DNA of 64,000 nt from Lysobacterales bacterium (lineage in GTDB: Bacteria; Pseudomonadota; Gammaproteobacteria; Xanthomonadales; SZUA-5), in the NCBI GenBank assembly GCA_022844165.1, contig JALHMH010000020.1, forward strand, positions 1 through 64,000. Direction: 5' to 3'. Positions 43,984 to 52,563 of this stretch are shown one piece after another (positions within the stretch are counted from its first letter, which is position 1; each line of letters begins with the position of its first letter). The translations under genes were made by a program, and so were the position numbers. Under the pieces are notes generated by a model. That model was not told the origin of the DNA. It did not search any database and saw only the letters and a list, made by a program, of their open reading frames with translations.

Positions 43984-45312
43984 ATGATCGCCACTGCACC
44001 CAAAGTTGGCTTTGTCAGTTTGGGATGCCCCAAAGCGCTTGTCGACTCCGAGCGGATCCTCACGCAATTGCGCACAGAGGGTTACCAGATCGTTCCGACC
44101 TACGACGCGGCAGATGTCGTCGTAGTGAATACCTGCGGATTCATCGAATCGGCGGTCGAGGAGTCGCTCGAAGCCATCGGCGAGGCCATGGCGGAGAACG
44201 GCAAGGTGGTGGTCACCGGCTGTTTAGGCGCGCGGGCGGAATTGATCCGGGCGCGGTTCCCACAGGTCTTGAGCGTGTCTGGCCCACAGGACTACGAGTC
44301 GGTCATGACTGCGGTGCACGCGCAACGCCCACCTCCGCACGATCCGTTTCTCGACCTGGTGCCTCCGCAAGGCATCAAATTGACACCACGCCACTATGCC
44401 TACTTGAAAATCTCAGAAGGCTGCAATCATCGCTGCAGCTTTTGCATCATTCCCTCGATGCGTGGAGATCTGGTCAGCCGGCCGATCGATGCGGTGTTGA
44501 CCGAAGCGGAGCGACTGGTCAAAGGCGGCGTGCGTGAACTACTGGTGATTTCGCAAGACACCAGCGCCTATGGTGTCGACCTGAAATACGCGGACCGCAC
44601 CTGGCGCAGTCGCCAATGGCAGACCCGTTTTGTTGATTTGGCAAGCGCGCTCGGAGAGCTCGGCGTGTGGGTTCGGATGCACTACGTTTATCCCTACCCG
44701 CACGTCGATCAGATCATCCCATTGATGGCGGCGGGCAAGATCCTGCCATATCTGGACATACCATTTCAGCACTCGCATCCGCAGGTCCTGAAGCGCATGA
44801 AACGGCCAGCGAGCGGGGAACGCAACATCGAGCGTATCCGAGCCTGGCGCAGTATTTGCCCAGAGATCACGCTACGTAGCACGTTCATTGTTGGTTTTCC
44901 TGGCGAGACCGAAGCGGAGTTCCAGGACCTGTTGGCGTTCTTGGAAGAAGCCCAGTTGGACCGCGTCGGTGCGTTCGCCTATTCGCCGGTGGCTGGCGCT
45001 GCGGCAAACGCGCTTGAAGGCGCGGTGCCGGAAGACGTCAAACAGGAACGTCTCGAACGTTTTATGGCAGTTCAAGCCGACATCAGTGCACGTCGACTGC
45101 AAGCACGCATTGGCACAACCGAAACGATTCTGATCGACGAAGTTGGACCTGGTGTCGCGACTGGCCGTTCGCGCAAAGAAGCCCCCGACATCGACGGCAA
45201 GGTTTTGATCAAACTGCGCAAATCCGACCCGCGTCCTGCACCCGGCATGTTCATCGACGTGGCGATCAAAAAGGCTGATGAGCACGACCTGCATGCCGCC
45301 ATCGCCATTTGA
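43984..45312 (+). CDS. rimO: Ribosomal protein S12 methylthiotransferase RimO
   Basis: 442 residues from the ATG at 43984, matching family length. RimO adds a methylthio group to the conserved Asp of ribosomal protein S12 using two [4Fe-4S] clusters and SAM. The N-terminal UPF0004 domain has [19 protein letters not shown] and TGCLGAR. The radical-SAM site is [16 protein letters not shown] (CxxxCxxC), and a TRAM domain ends the protein ([14 protein letters not shown]...[18 protein letters not shown]). The 48 bases upstream that stay in frame have no ribosome-binding site. Its end overlaps the DUF3025 gene. Confidence 0.95.
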   Translation: MIATAPKVGFVSLGCPKALVDSERILTQLRTEGYQIVPTYDAADVVVVNTCGFIESAVEESLEAIGEAMAENGKVVVTGCLGARAELIRARFPQVLSVSGPQDYESVMTAVHAQRPPPHDPFLDLVPPQGIKLTPRHYAYLKISEGCNHRCSFCIIPSMRGDLVSRPIDAVLTEAERLVKGGVRELLVISQDTSAYGVDLKYADRTWRSRQWQTRFVDLASALGELGVWVRMHYVYPYPHVDQIIPLMAAGKILPYLDIPFQHSHPQVLKRMKRPASGERNIERIRAWRSICPEITLRSTFIVGFPGETEAEFQDLLAFLEEAQLDRVGAFAYSPVAGAAANALEGAVPEDVKQERLERFMAVQADISARRLQARIGTTETILIDEVGPGVATGRSRKEAPDIDGKVLIKLRKSDPRPAPGMFIDVAIKKADEHDLHAAIAI

Positions 45313-46201
45313 TCAGCTTTCGGTTGCAAGTGTGCCAGGTAAGCTCACAGGAACAGTGCCAACCGACCCGCCAGTGGCCACGCAAGGGCCATTGACCGAT
45401 GAGATTTTTGCCACGCCGCCCTTTGCGCAACTCGCGGCCTATCGCGAGCTACTGGCGTTGAGCGACGCCGATTTTCTGCGCGCGATCAATTCACAGGTCG
45501 ATTCGCCATCCTTTGTTTGCGCAACCACAATCGACGACGGGATGCACTACGAGGCGCGTGTGGCCCAAGGTCTGGTCAGCACCCGTCCGAACAGTTGGCA
45601 TGACCGTTTTGGGGCGCTTGCCTGGCTGGAGTTTCCGCACAGCAAGCGCGCATTGAACGCCCTGCAAATGGCGGGGCTGGTGCGAGTCGGCCCGAAAGAA
45701 AGAACCCGCCATCAACAGGCGCTGACGCATGTTGATGAAGCAGGATTGATCGTAGCCTGCGCCGATGCCGGCTGGTTAGATGCCATGCTCGAGCACCGCT
45801 GGACCGAATTGCTGACCTCACGACGCAAACAACTTAACAAGGACGTCGAAGTGTGGGTCCTCGGCCATGCATTGTTTGAGCTCAAGCTGACGCGGACGGA
45901 TGAACTGTTGGCAGGCAAGGTTCTGCCGGTGATGGTGGAGCCCGGTTTTTATGCCGACTCCCCGGAGTCTCGCCGCGAGCAGTTGGACCGGCGCATCGCG
46001 GCTGCTCTGCTCGCCGGAGAACTCGCCGCTGACCCAAAGGACCTGCCGACGCTGCCTCTGGCGGCGCTCGCCGGGTGGCACCCAAGAAACGCCGACCCGG
46101 CATTCATCGCGAGTGCGCCGTGCTTTCGCCCCAAACCTGCCGGGCGGATCTACGCTCCGCCCGTTGAGCTGTGCTTGCCAAATCAGCCGAACATCAGCTG
46201 A
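45278..46201 (+). CDS. DUF3025-family protein
   Basis: 307 residues from the ATG at 45278, overlapping rimO by 35 bases; an ATG at 45293 is also possible. The family signature [21 protein letters not shown] is clear, with [23 protein letters not shown] after it. It is predicted cytoplasmic and no catalytic residues are known. DUF3025 proteins are widespread in beta/gammaproteobacteria without a defined role. The C terminus ([17 protein letters not shown]) runs 19 bases into the convergent htpG gene. Confidence 0.78.
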   Translation: MSTTCMPPSPFDQLSVASVPGKLTGTVPTDPPVATQGPLTDEIFATPPFAQLAAYRELLALSDADFLRAINSQVDSPSFVCATTIDDGMHYEARVAQGLVSTRPNSWHDRFGALAWLEFPHSKRALNALQMAGLVRVGPKERTRHQQALTHVDEAGLIVACADAGWLDAMLEHRWTELLTSRRKQLNKDVEVWVLGHALFELKLTRTDELLAGKVLPVMVEPGFYADSPESRREQLDRRIAAALLAGELAADPKDLPTLPLAALAGWHPRNADPAFIASAPCFRPKPAGRIYAPPVELCLPNQPNIS

Positions 46202-48060
46202 TTCAAGCGCCGCACGAAACCGCTCGGATCCTCGAGCTGGCCACCTTCGCTGAGTACGGCTTGTTCGTACACCAGCGTTGCCAAATCAGCGAATCGATCT
46301 GCATCGGCTTCGCCCTGGAGACGCGCCGTTAACGGATGCGTCGGGTTCAATTCCAGATTCGGCGCGCCACTGCCGGCGCCCTGCCCGGCTTGCTTCAGCA
46401 ATCGCTGCGTATGGAGCGACAGTTCGTGTTTGTCAACGACCAGCACTGCAGCAGAATCGCGCAATCGACTCGAGCCCCTGACCGACTTCACCCGTTCTCC
46501 AAGCGCCCCCTTGATACGGTCAGCAAGTCCATCCGGCAATTCTGCAACGGCAGGTCTGGTCGCGCCGGGAAGGTCCTCGATCGTCGACAGGTCAACATCG
46601 CCCTTGGCAACCGAGACGAAAGGCTTGCCGTCGAACTCATGCACGTACGACAGCGCCCACTCGTCGATGCGATCGGACGCCAACAGCACTTCAACCCCCT
46701 TGCCAGCGAACTGTTCCAGGTGTGGCGAGTGGCGAGCCGCCAGGTGGCTCTCGGCGGTGATGTAATAAATCGCCGTCTGATTGGGTCGGACACGCGCCAA
46801 ATAGTCGCTCAGCGACACCGTGGGCGTTGCGCCTTCAGTACTCGTCGACGCGAAACGCAGCAGTTTCGCGATGCGCTCCCGATTGGCAAAGTCCTCGGTG
46901 AGGCCTTCTTTGAGCACCTGTCCGTATTCGCCATAAAAGGCGGCATATTTCTCGGTGTCGTCTTGTGCGAGTTTCTCCAGCATATCCAGCGTTCGCTTGA
47001 TGACTGCCGATCGAATCTGCTGCGTCAGCTTGTGGTCTTGCAAAAGCTCACGCGAAACGTTCAACGGCAAATCGTCGGAATCGACGACGCCACGAATAAA
47101 GCGCAAGTACGAAGGCAACAACTGCTCCGCAGCATCCATGATGAAGACGCGCTTCACATACAACTTCAGCCCGTGGCGCTCGTCACGCTGCGCGCCGAAC
47201 AAATCGAACGGCGCCTTGGCGGGCACATAGAGCAGAGTGACATAACTCTGACTGCCCTCAACTTTGTTATGGGTATACGCCAGCGCTTCGCCGTCGCCAT
47301 GGGTCAGGTGTTTGTAAAAGCTCTGATAGTCCTCGTCCTTGATTTCGGACTTCGGTCGCACCCACAGTGCCGACGCTTGATTGACGGTCTCGAACTCGGC
47401 GGTTTTTTCTTCCTCACCGCTGTGCTGACCTTTCATTCGAATCGGAAAGGCAATATGTTCGGAGAATTTGTTGATCAGCGAGCGCAAACGCCAACCGGCC
47501 GTGAACTCTGACTCTTCCTCTTTCAGGTACAACACAATCTCAGTACCGCGCGGCGCGTGTTCTGTGCGATCGACGCGATATTCGCCCTTGCCATCCGACT
47601 CCCATACCACGCCCTCCGATGCCGCCCCACCTGCACGGCGAGTGGTCAACATCACTTTATCGGCGACAATAAACGCCGAATAAAAGCCAACGCCGAACTG
47701 ACCAATCAACTGCGCATCTTTGCGCGCGTCGCCGGACAGGCTCTCCAGGAACTTACGTGTGCCCGAGCGCGCAATGGTGCCGATGTTCTCTACGACTTCA
47801 TCGAACGCCATGCCGACGCCGTTATCGCGAATCGTCAACGTCCTGGCCTTTTCGTCGCTCTCGATCTCGATCTTGAGTTCCGGATCTCCCGCCAGGAGCT
47901 CGGGCGCGGAGATCGCTTCGAACCGCAGTTTATCCAGAGCATCCGAGGCGTTGGAGATCAGTTCCCGAAGAAAGATCTCCTTATTCGAATACAACGAGTG
48001 GATGACCAGATTGAGGACTTGCTGGACTTCGGCCTGAAAAGCGCGCGTTTCTTGGGTCAT
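46183..48060 (-). CDS. htpG: Molecular chaperone HtpG (Hsp90)
   Basis: 625 residues from the ATG at 48060 (MTQETRAFQAEVQQVLNLVIHSLYSNKEIFLRELISNASDALDKLRF). HtpG is the ATP-dependent cytosolic Hsp90 homologue. The N-terminal GHKL ATPase has LTIRDNGVGM and GQFGVGFYSAF. The middle domain has LYVKRVFIMD and RFIRGVVDSDDLPLNVSRE, and the C-terminal dimerisation domain follows. The longer upstream frame is spurious. It is divergent from the histidine-kinase gene, only 42 bases between start codons, so the two share a promoter region. Likely RpoH-regulated, although no heat-shock promoter was identified by eye. Confidence 0.95.
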   Translation of the reverse strand: MTQETRAFQAEVQQVLNLVIHSLYSNKEIFLRELISNASDALDKLRFEAISAPELLAGDPELKIEIESDEKARTLTIRDNGVGMAFDEVVENIGTIARSGTRKFLESLSGDARKDAQLIGQFGVGFYSAFIVADKVMLTTRRAGGAASEGVVWESDGKGEYRVDRTEHAPRGTEIVLYLKEEESEFTAGWRLRSLINKFSEHIAFPIRMKGQHSGEEEKTAEFETVNQASALWVRPKSEIKDEDYQSFYKHLTHGDGEALAYTHNKVEGSQSYVTLLYVPAKAPFDLFGAQRDERHGLKLYVKRVFIMDAAEQLLPSYLRFIRGVVDSDDLPLNVSRELLQDHKLTQQIRSAVIKRTLDMLEKLAQDDTEKYAAFYGEYGQVLKEGLTEDFANRERIAKLLRFASTSTEGATPTVSLSDYLARVRPNQTAIYYITAESHLAARHSPHLEQFAGKGVEVLLASDRIDEWALSYVHEFDGKPFVSVAKGDVDLSTIEDLPGATRPAVAELPDGLADRIKGALGERVKSVRGSSRLRDSAAVLVVDKHELSLHTQRLLKQAGQGAGSGAPNLELNPTHPLTARLQGEADADRFADLATLVYEQAVLSEGGQLEDPSGFVRRLNQLMFG

Positions 48061-48102
48061 GGGCGTAAAAAGGCATTGGGAAGCCACGGATTTGAGGGCA
48101 GA

Positions 48103-49242
48103 ATGGCGAAGTTCAAGCGGCGGATCGCTTTCATGTTGAATGCCCTTCGAGTCGCCTCGCCTCTGCATCTTGCGGCGCTGATCACCTGGCTGGCAGTGCT
48201 TGCGCAATCGCTGCGCTTTAACGGGCTCCGCAGTGGCGATCCACTGCAGCTGTTCGGTTTGCTGTCGTTGTGTGCGGTCGCGGGACTCTACTTCGGTACC
48301 ATGCACACCCAATCGGCACGCGGACGTGGGCTGATGGTGATCGGACAAGGGCTACTGGTGCTGGTTGGCACCTGGTGCTTTCGCAACGGCGGTCCAGCAA
48401 TTTTGCTGATCGTGGTTGCAAGCCAGATGGTCGCGATGTTTCAGCGTCGCAATGCGCTGGCGCTCATGATTGCTTTGAATGTCGGAATGGCACTCATCTA
48501 CTCTGTCGCCATGCCGTGGGCCAACGTGCTGCTGTTTCTGACGCCACTGATCGGCTTTCAACTGTTCGCCGCGTTGACCATGCACTACGCCGTCAGCGCT
48601 GAAGCCGCACGAGCGGAAGTCCAGCGGACGCACGCTCATTTGTTGGCAACCCAACAATTACTCGCTGAAAGTACACGCGGCGATGAGCGATTGAAGCTCT
48701 CCCGCGAACTTCACGATGTTGCCGGTCACAAATTGACGGCACTCAAACTCAATCTGCGCCTGCTGCGCCGCCAACCAGCGCTCGCGGAAAATGCCGAATT
48801 GGGCATCGCGGCGCAGCTGGCCGATGAGTTGCTCGACGACATTCGTGCCGTTGTCAGCGAGTTGCGGCGCCACGATGGCATCGACCTTCCCGCCGCAATA
48901 GAACTCCTCACACGGCAGATACCAGGACCTGGTTTTGAGGTTGACATCGACCCGGAATTGCGGATCGCTGATGTCGCCCGTGCCGAGGCGTTGTTGCGGT
49001 GCGTGCAGGAGGGAATCACCAATGCGCTGAAGCACGGCCAGCCGACCGCCATTCGTATTGGACTCAAGCATCGCGATGGACGGATTGCGCTTACTGTGGA
49101 GGACAATGGTCAATCCCGCGGCGAAGTCCGTTTCGGCAACGGGTTGAACGGCATGCGCGAACGCCTCGCCGACATTGGCGGTGTATTGGAAGTGATCGGC
49201 ACTGCGTCAGGCGTGCGTCTGCTGGCCGAGGTGCCAGCATGA
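48103..49242 (+). CDS. NarL-type sensor histidine kinase
   Basis: 379 residues from the ATG at 48103 (GAGGG four bases upstream); an ATG at 48133 is the alternative. About five to six membrane helices with little periplasmic sequence make up residues 1-165. A linker coil, a HisKA_3 phosphoacceptor (LSRELHDVAGHKLTALKLNL, His of ELHD) and a HATPase domain (QEGITNALKHGQ, VEDNG, GNGLNGMRERL) follow. The architecture is like DesK/LiaS-type membrane-stress sensors. It overlaps the response-regulator gene by an ATGA. Confidence 0.9.
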   Translation: MAKFKRRIAFMLNALRVASPLHLAALITWLAVLAQSLRFNGLRSGDPLQLFGLLSLCAVAGLYFGTMHTQSARGRGLMVIGQGLLVLVGTWCFRNGGPAILLIVVASQMVAMFQRRNALALMIALNVGMALIYSVAMPWANVLLFLTPLIGFQLFAALTMHYAVSAEAARAEVQRTHAHLLATQQLLAESTRGDERLKLSRELHDVAGHKLTALKLNLRLLRRQPALAENAELGIAAQLADELLDDIRAVVSELRRHDGIDLPAAIELLTRQIPGPGFEVDIDPELRIADVARAEALLRCVQEGITNALKHGQPTAIRIGLKHRDGRIALTVEDNGQSRGEVRFGNGLNGMRERLADIGGVLEVIGTASGVRLLAEVPA

Positions 49243-49871
49243 TCCACATCGCCTTGCTGGACGACCAGGCCCTGGTGCTCAAAGGCCTGTCAGCGCTGTT
49301 GCGCAGTGTGCCCGGCATCGATGTCGCGCTCGAATCAACGAACGCCGAGCAGCTGCTGCACGCGTTGGAGCGTCGCGCCGTCGATGTCATTGTCAGCGAT
49401 ATTCGTATGCCTGGCATAAACGGATTCGAACTGATCACGAGCCTGCGCGAACGTGGCGATACGACACCAGTCATCTTGCTGACAACCTTCGATGACAAAG
49501 AGCTGATGTTGGCAGCTGTCGATGCCGGAGCGCAGGGGTTCTTGCTCAAGGACGCGGCACCGGAGGATTTGGCCGAAGCCATCGCCAAGGTAGCTGCAGG
49601 GGATACGCTGCTACAACCCGTGAGCCTGGGCGCAGTGCGCGCACAACGCCCTTCCGTTCGCAACGAGAGCCTGCGGAACGTCTCCCTCTCAGATCGCGAA
49701 GTCAGCATCCTGCGGCTGGTCGCCGGCGGTTATTCGAACAAAGAGATCGGCCGCAGTTTGCACCTCTCGGAAGGCACGGTGAAAAACTACATCACCGAGA
49801 TCCTGGCGAAGCTGGACTGCCGCGACCGCACGCACGCGGTCTTAAAGGCAATCACGCACCGCTTATTGTGA
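49239..49871 (+). CDS. LuxR/NarL-family response regulator
   Basis: 210 residues. Receiver domain with D8-D9, phosphoacceptor D54 (VIVSDIRMPGING), LLTTFDDK and FLLKDA. The C-terminal LuxR helix-turn-helix is LSDREVSILRLVAGGYSNKEIGRSLHLSEGTVKNYITEILAKLDCRDR. It forms a coupled pair with the upstream kinase (ATGA overlap). DesR- and LiaR-like regulators have the same build; the target genes are unknown. Confidence 0.93.
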   Translation: MIHIALLDDQALVLKGLSALLRSVPGIDVALESTNAEQLLHALERRAVDVIVSDIRMPGINGFELITSLRERGDTTPVILLTTFDDKELMLAAVDAGAQGFLLKDAAPEDLAEAIAKVAAGDTLLQPVSLGAVRAQRPSVRNESLRNVSLSDREVSILRLVAGGYSNKEIGRSLHLSEGTVKNYITEILAKLDCRDRTHAVLKAITHRLL

Positions 49872-50192
49872 ATCCGAGAACTAAGTCACGGACGCATTGT
49901 GGCGTAGCGCATTCACTCGCGAAGCCCAAACTTGCTCAACGAAACGCCGCACTTTCTCTGGTCCTTTCATGAACTCGTTGCCTCCAGACGACAGGCAGGC
50001 ATACTGGGCAAACGCAGCAGTCGTCCCGAGTGTGGGGTAGTTCATCACTATCCACTGCGGGGATGCCCCGCGGCCTGGCTGTATGTTTCGGCAGTTGCAT
50101 GGCAGTGAAGCTCGTTTGCCTTTCGGCAAACCCACTTTCACCGCAATCGAAGACGTCGGGACGGCTGTCTGCGCTTTCGCTTCTGGAACGCC
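49872..50192 (+). ncRNA. Structured leader upstream of the reverse transcriptase, candidate msr-msd
   Basis: This 321-base gap has no convincing gene but several strong hairpins. GCGGGG-ATG-CCCCGC lies at 50057-50071. A two-tier stem-loop occupies 50105-50141, with outer GTGAA/TTCAC and inner GTTTGCC-TTTC-GGCAAAC at 50114-50131. GACGAC/GTCGTC pair at about 49987-50036. Retron non-coding RNAs lie just upstream of their RT and contain short stem-loops of this kind, often with T-rich loops. I could not find convincing long a1/a2 inverted repeats, so the call is tentative. Confidence 0.35.
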
Positions 50193-51242
50193 ATGATGCG
50201 CTTTGACCAACTGCCCGGATTCGAGTCGACGATTCACCTGGCGCAATGGCTCGGCCTGGCAATGGGCGAGATCGACTGGTTTGCAGATCGCTACAACAAT
50301 CTGGCACGAAACCACGTGGAACAGAGCCACCACTACCGATGGCATTGGCTACCCAAACGCCGCGGCGGCGTGCGTATGATTGAGGCACCCAAAGCCCGTC
50401 TGCGGCGTGTTCAACGGCGCATCCTGGATCGGATTTTGCACCTCGTGCCATTGTCGGAAGCAGCCTGTGGATTCGTCCGCGGGCGATCATGCCTGGACCA
50501 TGCCCGGCGCCATGTTGGAGCAATCTGGCTGGTGACGACGGATCTTAGCGACTGGTTCGGCCGCATCGACGGTGCGCGCGTGTTCGCGCAATTTCGTTGG
50601 CTGGGCTATCCGCCAGCCGTGGCCGTTGCACTCACTGGCCTTTGTACGACGCGCGTGCCAGCTGCGCTCATTGCGCAAGCAGCGCCCGGCGATCGACTGT
50701 GGCTGCGCTCACCCCACTTGCCGCAAGGTGCGCCCACCTCGCCCAGTCTGGCCAACCTGGTGACCTCTCGGCTGGATCGGCGCCTGAGCGCCTACGCTGC
50801 GGCGGAAAACCTGCGCTATTCGCGATACGCTGATGATCTTGCGCTTTCGCCGCAGCATGGCGCAAATGCGCCACCTCCAGACCGCGTCATTGATGCTGTC
50901 ACGCGCATTGCTCGCAGCGAACGCTTCGTCATAAACACAGCCAAAACCCACATACGCAGGCAATGTGACTCGATGCGCATCTGCGGCAGCATCGTTAACG
51001 CCAGACTTAACTCAACCCGGGTCGAATACGATCGCCTGCGCGCCGCAGTACATCGCCACGTTCATGGGAACCCAGAGCCGGATCTCAACAAGTTGCTGGG
51101 TCAGCTGACATGGCTTGCCCAGCGAAACCCCAGACGCGCCGAGCGGCTGCGAGAGAAGTTGAAGCGTGAGGCGGGTCCGGGTTCCGACGAGTTGGAGCCA
51201 CAGATAGACCGGCTCACATGCAGCAGCGCAAACAACGGCTGA
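50193..51242 (+). CDS. Retron-like reverse transcriptase
   Basis: 349 residues. RT motifs in order: RGGVRMIEAPKARLRRVQRRIL; AACGFVRGRSCLDHARRHVG (the retron NAxxH position reads HARRH); TTDLSDWF; LPQGAPTSPSLANLV; the catalytic YSRYADDLALS; and TAKTHIRRQCDSMRICGSIVN, where retrons usually have VTG. The C-terminal part (EYDRLRAAVHRHVHGN) matches the retron thumb region. The catalytic Asp residues are all present. No effector gene (nuclease, HTH-toxin, membrane protein, protease) lies beside it: upstream is a two-component pair, downstream tRNA-fMet 28 bases away. Confidence 0.85.
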   Translation: MMRFDQLPGFESTIHLAQWLGLAMGEIDWFADRYNNLARNHVEQSHHYRWHWLPKRRGGVRMIEAPKARLRRVQRRILDRILHLVPLSEAACGFVRGRSCLDHARRHVGAIWLVTTDLSDWFGRIDGARVFAQFRWLGYPPAVAVALTGLCTTRVPAALIAQAAPGDRLWLRSPHLPQGAPTSPSLANLVTSRLDRRLSAYAAAENLRYSRYADDLALSPQHGANAPPPDRVIDAVTRIARSERFVINTAKTHIRRQCDSMRICGSIVNARLNSTRVEYDRLRAAVHRHVHGNPEPDLNKLLGQLTWLAQRNPRRAERLREKLKREAGPGSDELEPQIDRLTCSSANNG

Positions 51243-51269
51243 GTATCAGAACAGGTTTTGCCTGCTTGT

Positions 51270-51346
51270 TGGTAGCGGGGGCAGGATTTGAACCTGCGAC
51301 CTTCGGGTTATGAGCCCGACGAGCTGCCTGACTGCTCCACCCCGCA
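51270..51346 (-). tRNA. Initiator tRNA-fMet (anticodon CAT)
   Basis: 77 bases with encoded CCA. Acceptor GCGGGG/CCCCGC, D arm GAGC/GCTC, anticodon stem TCGGG-CTCATAA-CCCGA with the three G-C pairs characteristic of initiators, and T arm GCAGG-TTCAAAT-CCTGC. Positions 1 and 72 are T and T, an unpaired end, as required for formylation but different from the common C1-A72. Confidence 0.95.
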
Positions 51347-51434
51347 CCGGTAAGCCCGCAACTTTAGCGAACACTCGCGGAGAACGCAAGTCAAAATTTT
51401 GGCGAATCGCCAGCAGTTCCACTCATCTCCAGAG

Positions 51435-51489
51435 CACTGTCGAACGCAGCCAACAATGCGCGGCGGCCTGCGGCGAAGCCTCGTCGGCC
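51435..51489 (+). repeat. Dispersed intergenic repeat, copy 3
   Basis: CACTGTCGAACGCAGCCAACAATGC, then GCGGCGAAGCCTCGTCGG: a shorter, more diverged forward copy between tRNA-fMet and galU, about 90 bases before the galU start. TGTGGCAA, which begins copies 2 and 4, is found here about 20 bases downstream instead. Confidence 0.7.
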
Positions 51490-51575
51490 GGTTGAAAAGT
51501 CGGCACCTGTGGCAATCATCGTGGCGACATTTGGTCTTGTTATGCTCCAGGCTACTTCGTTAGTGAGTCTCGCCC

Positions 51576-52466
51576 ATGAGCGCTCGGTTACGCACCGTTG
51601 TTTTTCCCGTTGCAGGACTCGGAACCCGGTTTCTACCGGCGACCAAAGTGGTACCGAAGGAACTACTGCCGATCATGGATCGGCCACTGATCCAATGGGC
51701 GGCGGACGAGGCGATCGCCGCAGGCGCGGACACGCTGGTGTTTGTCGTGAATCGCAACAAACGAGCGATCAACGACCACTTTGACATGGCGTTCGAACTT
51801 GAATCGAGGTTGGCGAGCAGCGGCAAGACCGAGCATTTGAAAATGGTGCGGGAAACTCTGCCGGCGCATGTGCGTCCGGTGTTTGTTTTGCAGCCAGAAG
51901 CGCGTGGACTCGGACACGCCGTTTTGTGCGCCAGGCCAGCCGTCGCCAATGGTCCCTTCGGCGTAATTTTGCCCGACGACTTTATCTTGAATCGCAATGG
52001 CCCCGGCGCGCTGGCGCAGATGGCTGCTGTTCAAGCCGAGCACGGCGGCAGCGTGATCGCCGTCGAGCCCGTCGAATGGAAGGACACATCGCGCTACGGC
52101 ATCGTCTCGGGCTCACAAGTCAATCGTCAGCTGATGAGGATTGATACGATCGTCGAAAAACCCAGGCCTGATGTAGCGCCAAGTAACCTGGGCGTTGTCG
52201 GACGATATGTGCTCGATCACCACATTTTCGATTTGTTGGAGCGCACCAATCCCGGCGCAGGCGGAGAAATCCAGCTCACAGACGCCATCGCTGCACTGCT
52301 GAAAGAACAGCCGGCGTACGCGTATCGCTTCGATGGCGTGCGCTACGACTGTGGAAACAAACTAGGTTACGTGCAGGCGACCCTTCGCTGTGCGCTAGAC
52401 GACGAGGAAATCGGCGACGAATTGCGCCGTACACTGGAGAACTGGCTGGCGCCGAGTGTGGCTTGA
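51576..52466 (+). CDS. galU: UTP--glucose-1-phosphate uridylyltransferase
   Basis: 296 residues, normal for GalU, which makes UDP-glucose for lipopolysaccharide, exopolysaccharide and trehalose synthesis. It starts MSARLRTVVFPVAGLGTRFLPATKVVPKELLPIMDRPLIQW: nucleotide loop GLGTRFLP and KELLPI lysine. LQPEARGLGHAVLCA, ILPDDFIL, VVGRYVL and GEIQLTDAIAALL follow. No other sugar-nucleotide genes are adjacent. Confidence 0.95.
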   Translation: MSARLRTVVFPVAGLGTRFLPATKVVPKELLPIMDRPLIQWAADEAIAAGADTLVFVVNRNKRAINDHFDMAFELESRLASSGKTEHLKMVRETLPAHVRPVFVLQPEARGLGHAVLCARPAVANGPFGVILPDDFILNRNGPGALAQMAAVQAEHGGSVIAVEPVEWKDTSRYGIVSGSQVNRQLMRIDTIVEKPRPDVAPSNLGVVGRYVLDHHIFDLLERTNPGAGGEIQLTDAIAALLKEQPAYAYRFDGVRYDCGNKLGYVQATLRCALDDEEIGDELRRTLENWLAPSVA

Positions 52467-52563
52467 GCGTTGGCGATACGGACCATCGACGTGAGTGAGT
52501 CGTCGCAGTCAGGCATGCCAACTGACGTTGGCGCCAGATGCGTCTCGCCACGTTCGTCGCAGG

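Noticed and set aside
46336-47511. 391-codon forward ORF antisense to htpG
   Set aside because: Shadow of htpG, no start signals or domains. The same applies to the 5107-5889 frame opposite phrB and the 40541-41743 frame opposite lon.
49881-50345. Reverse-strand ORF across the RT leader and RT start
   Set aside because: It overlaps the RT gene by about 150 bases, crosses strong hairpins and shows no domain; more likely an accidental frame. A remnant gene remains possible.
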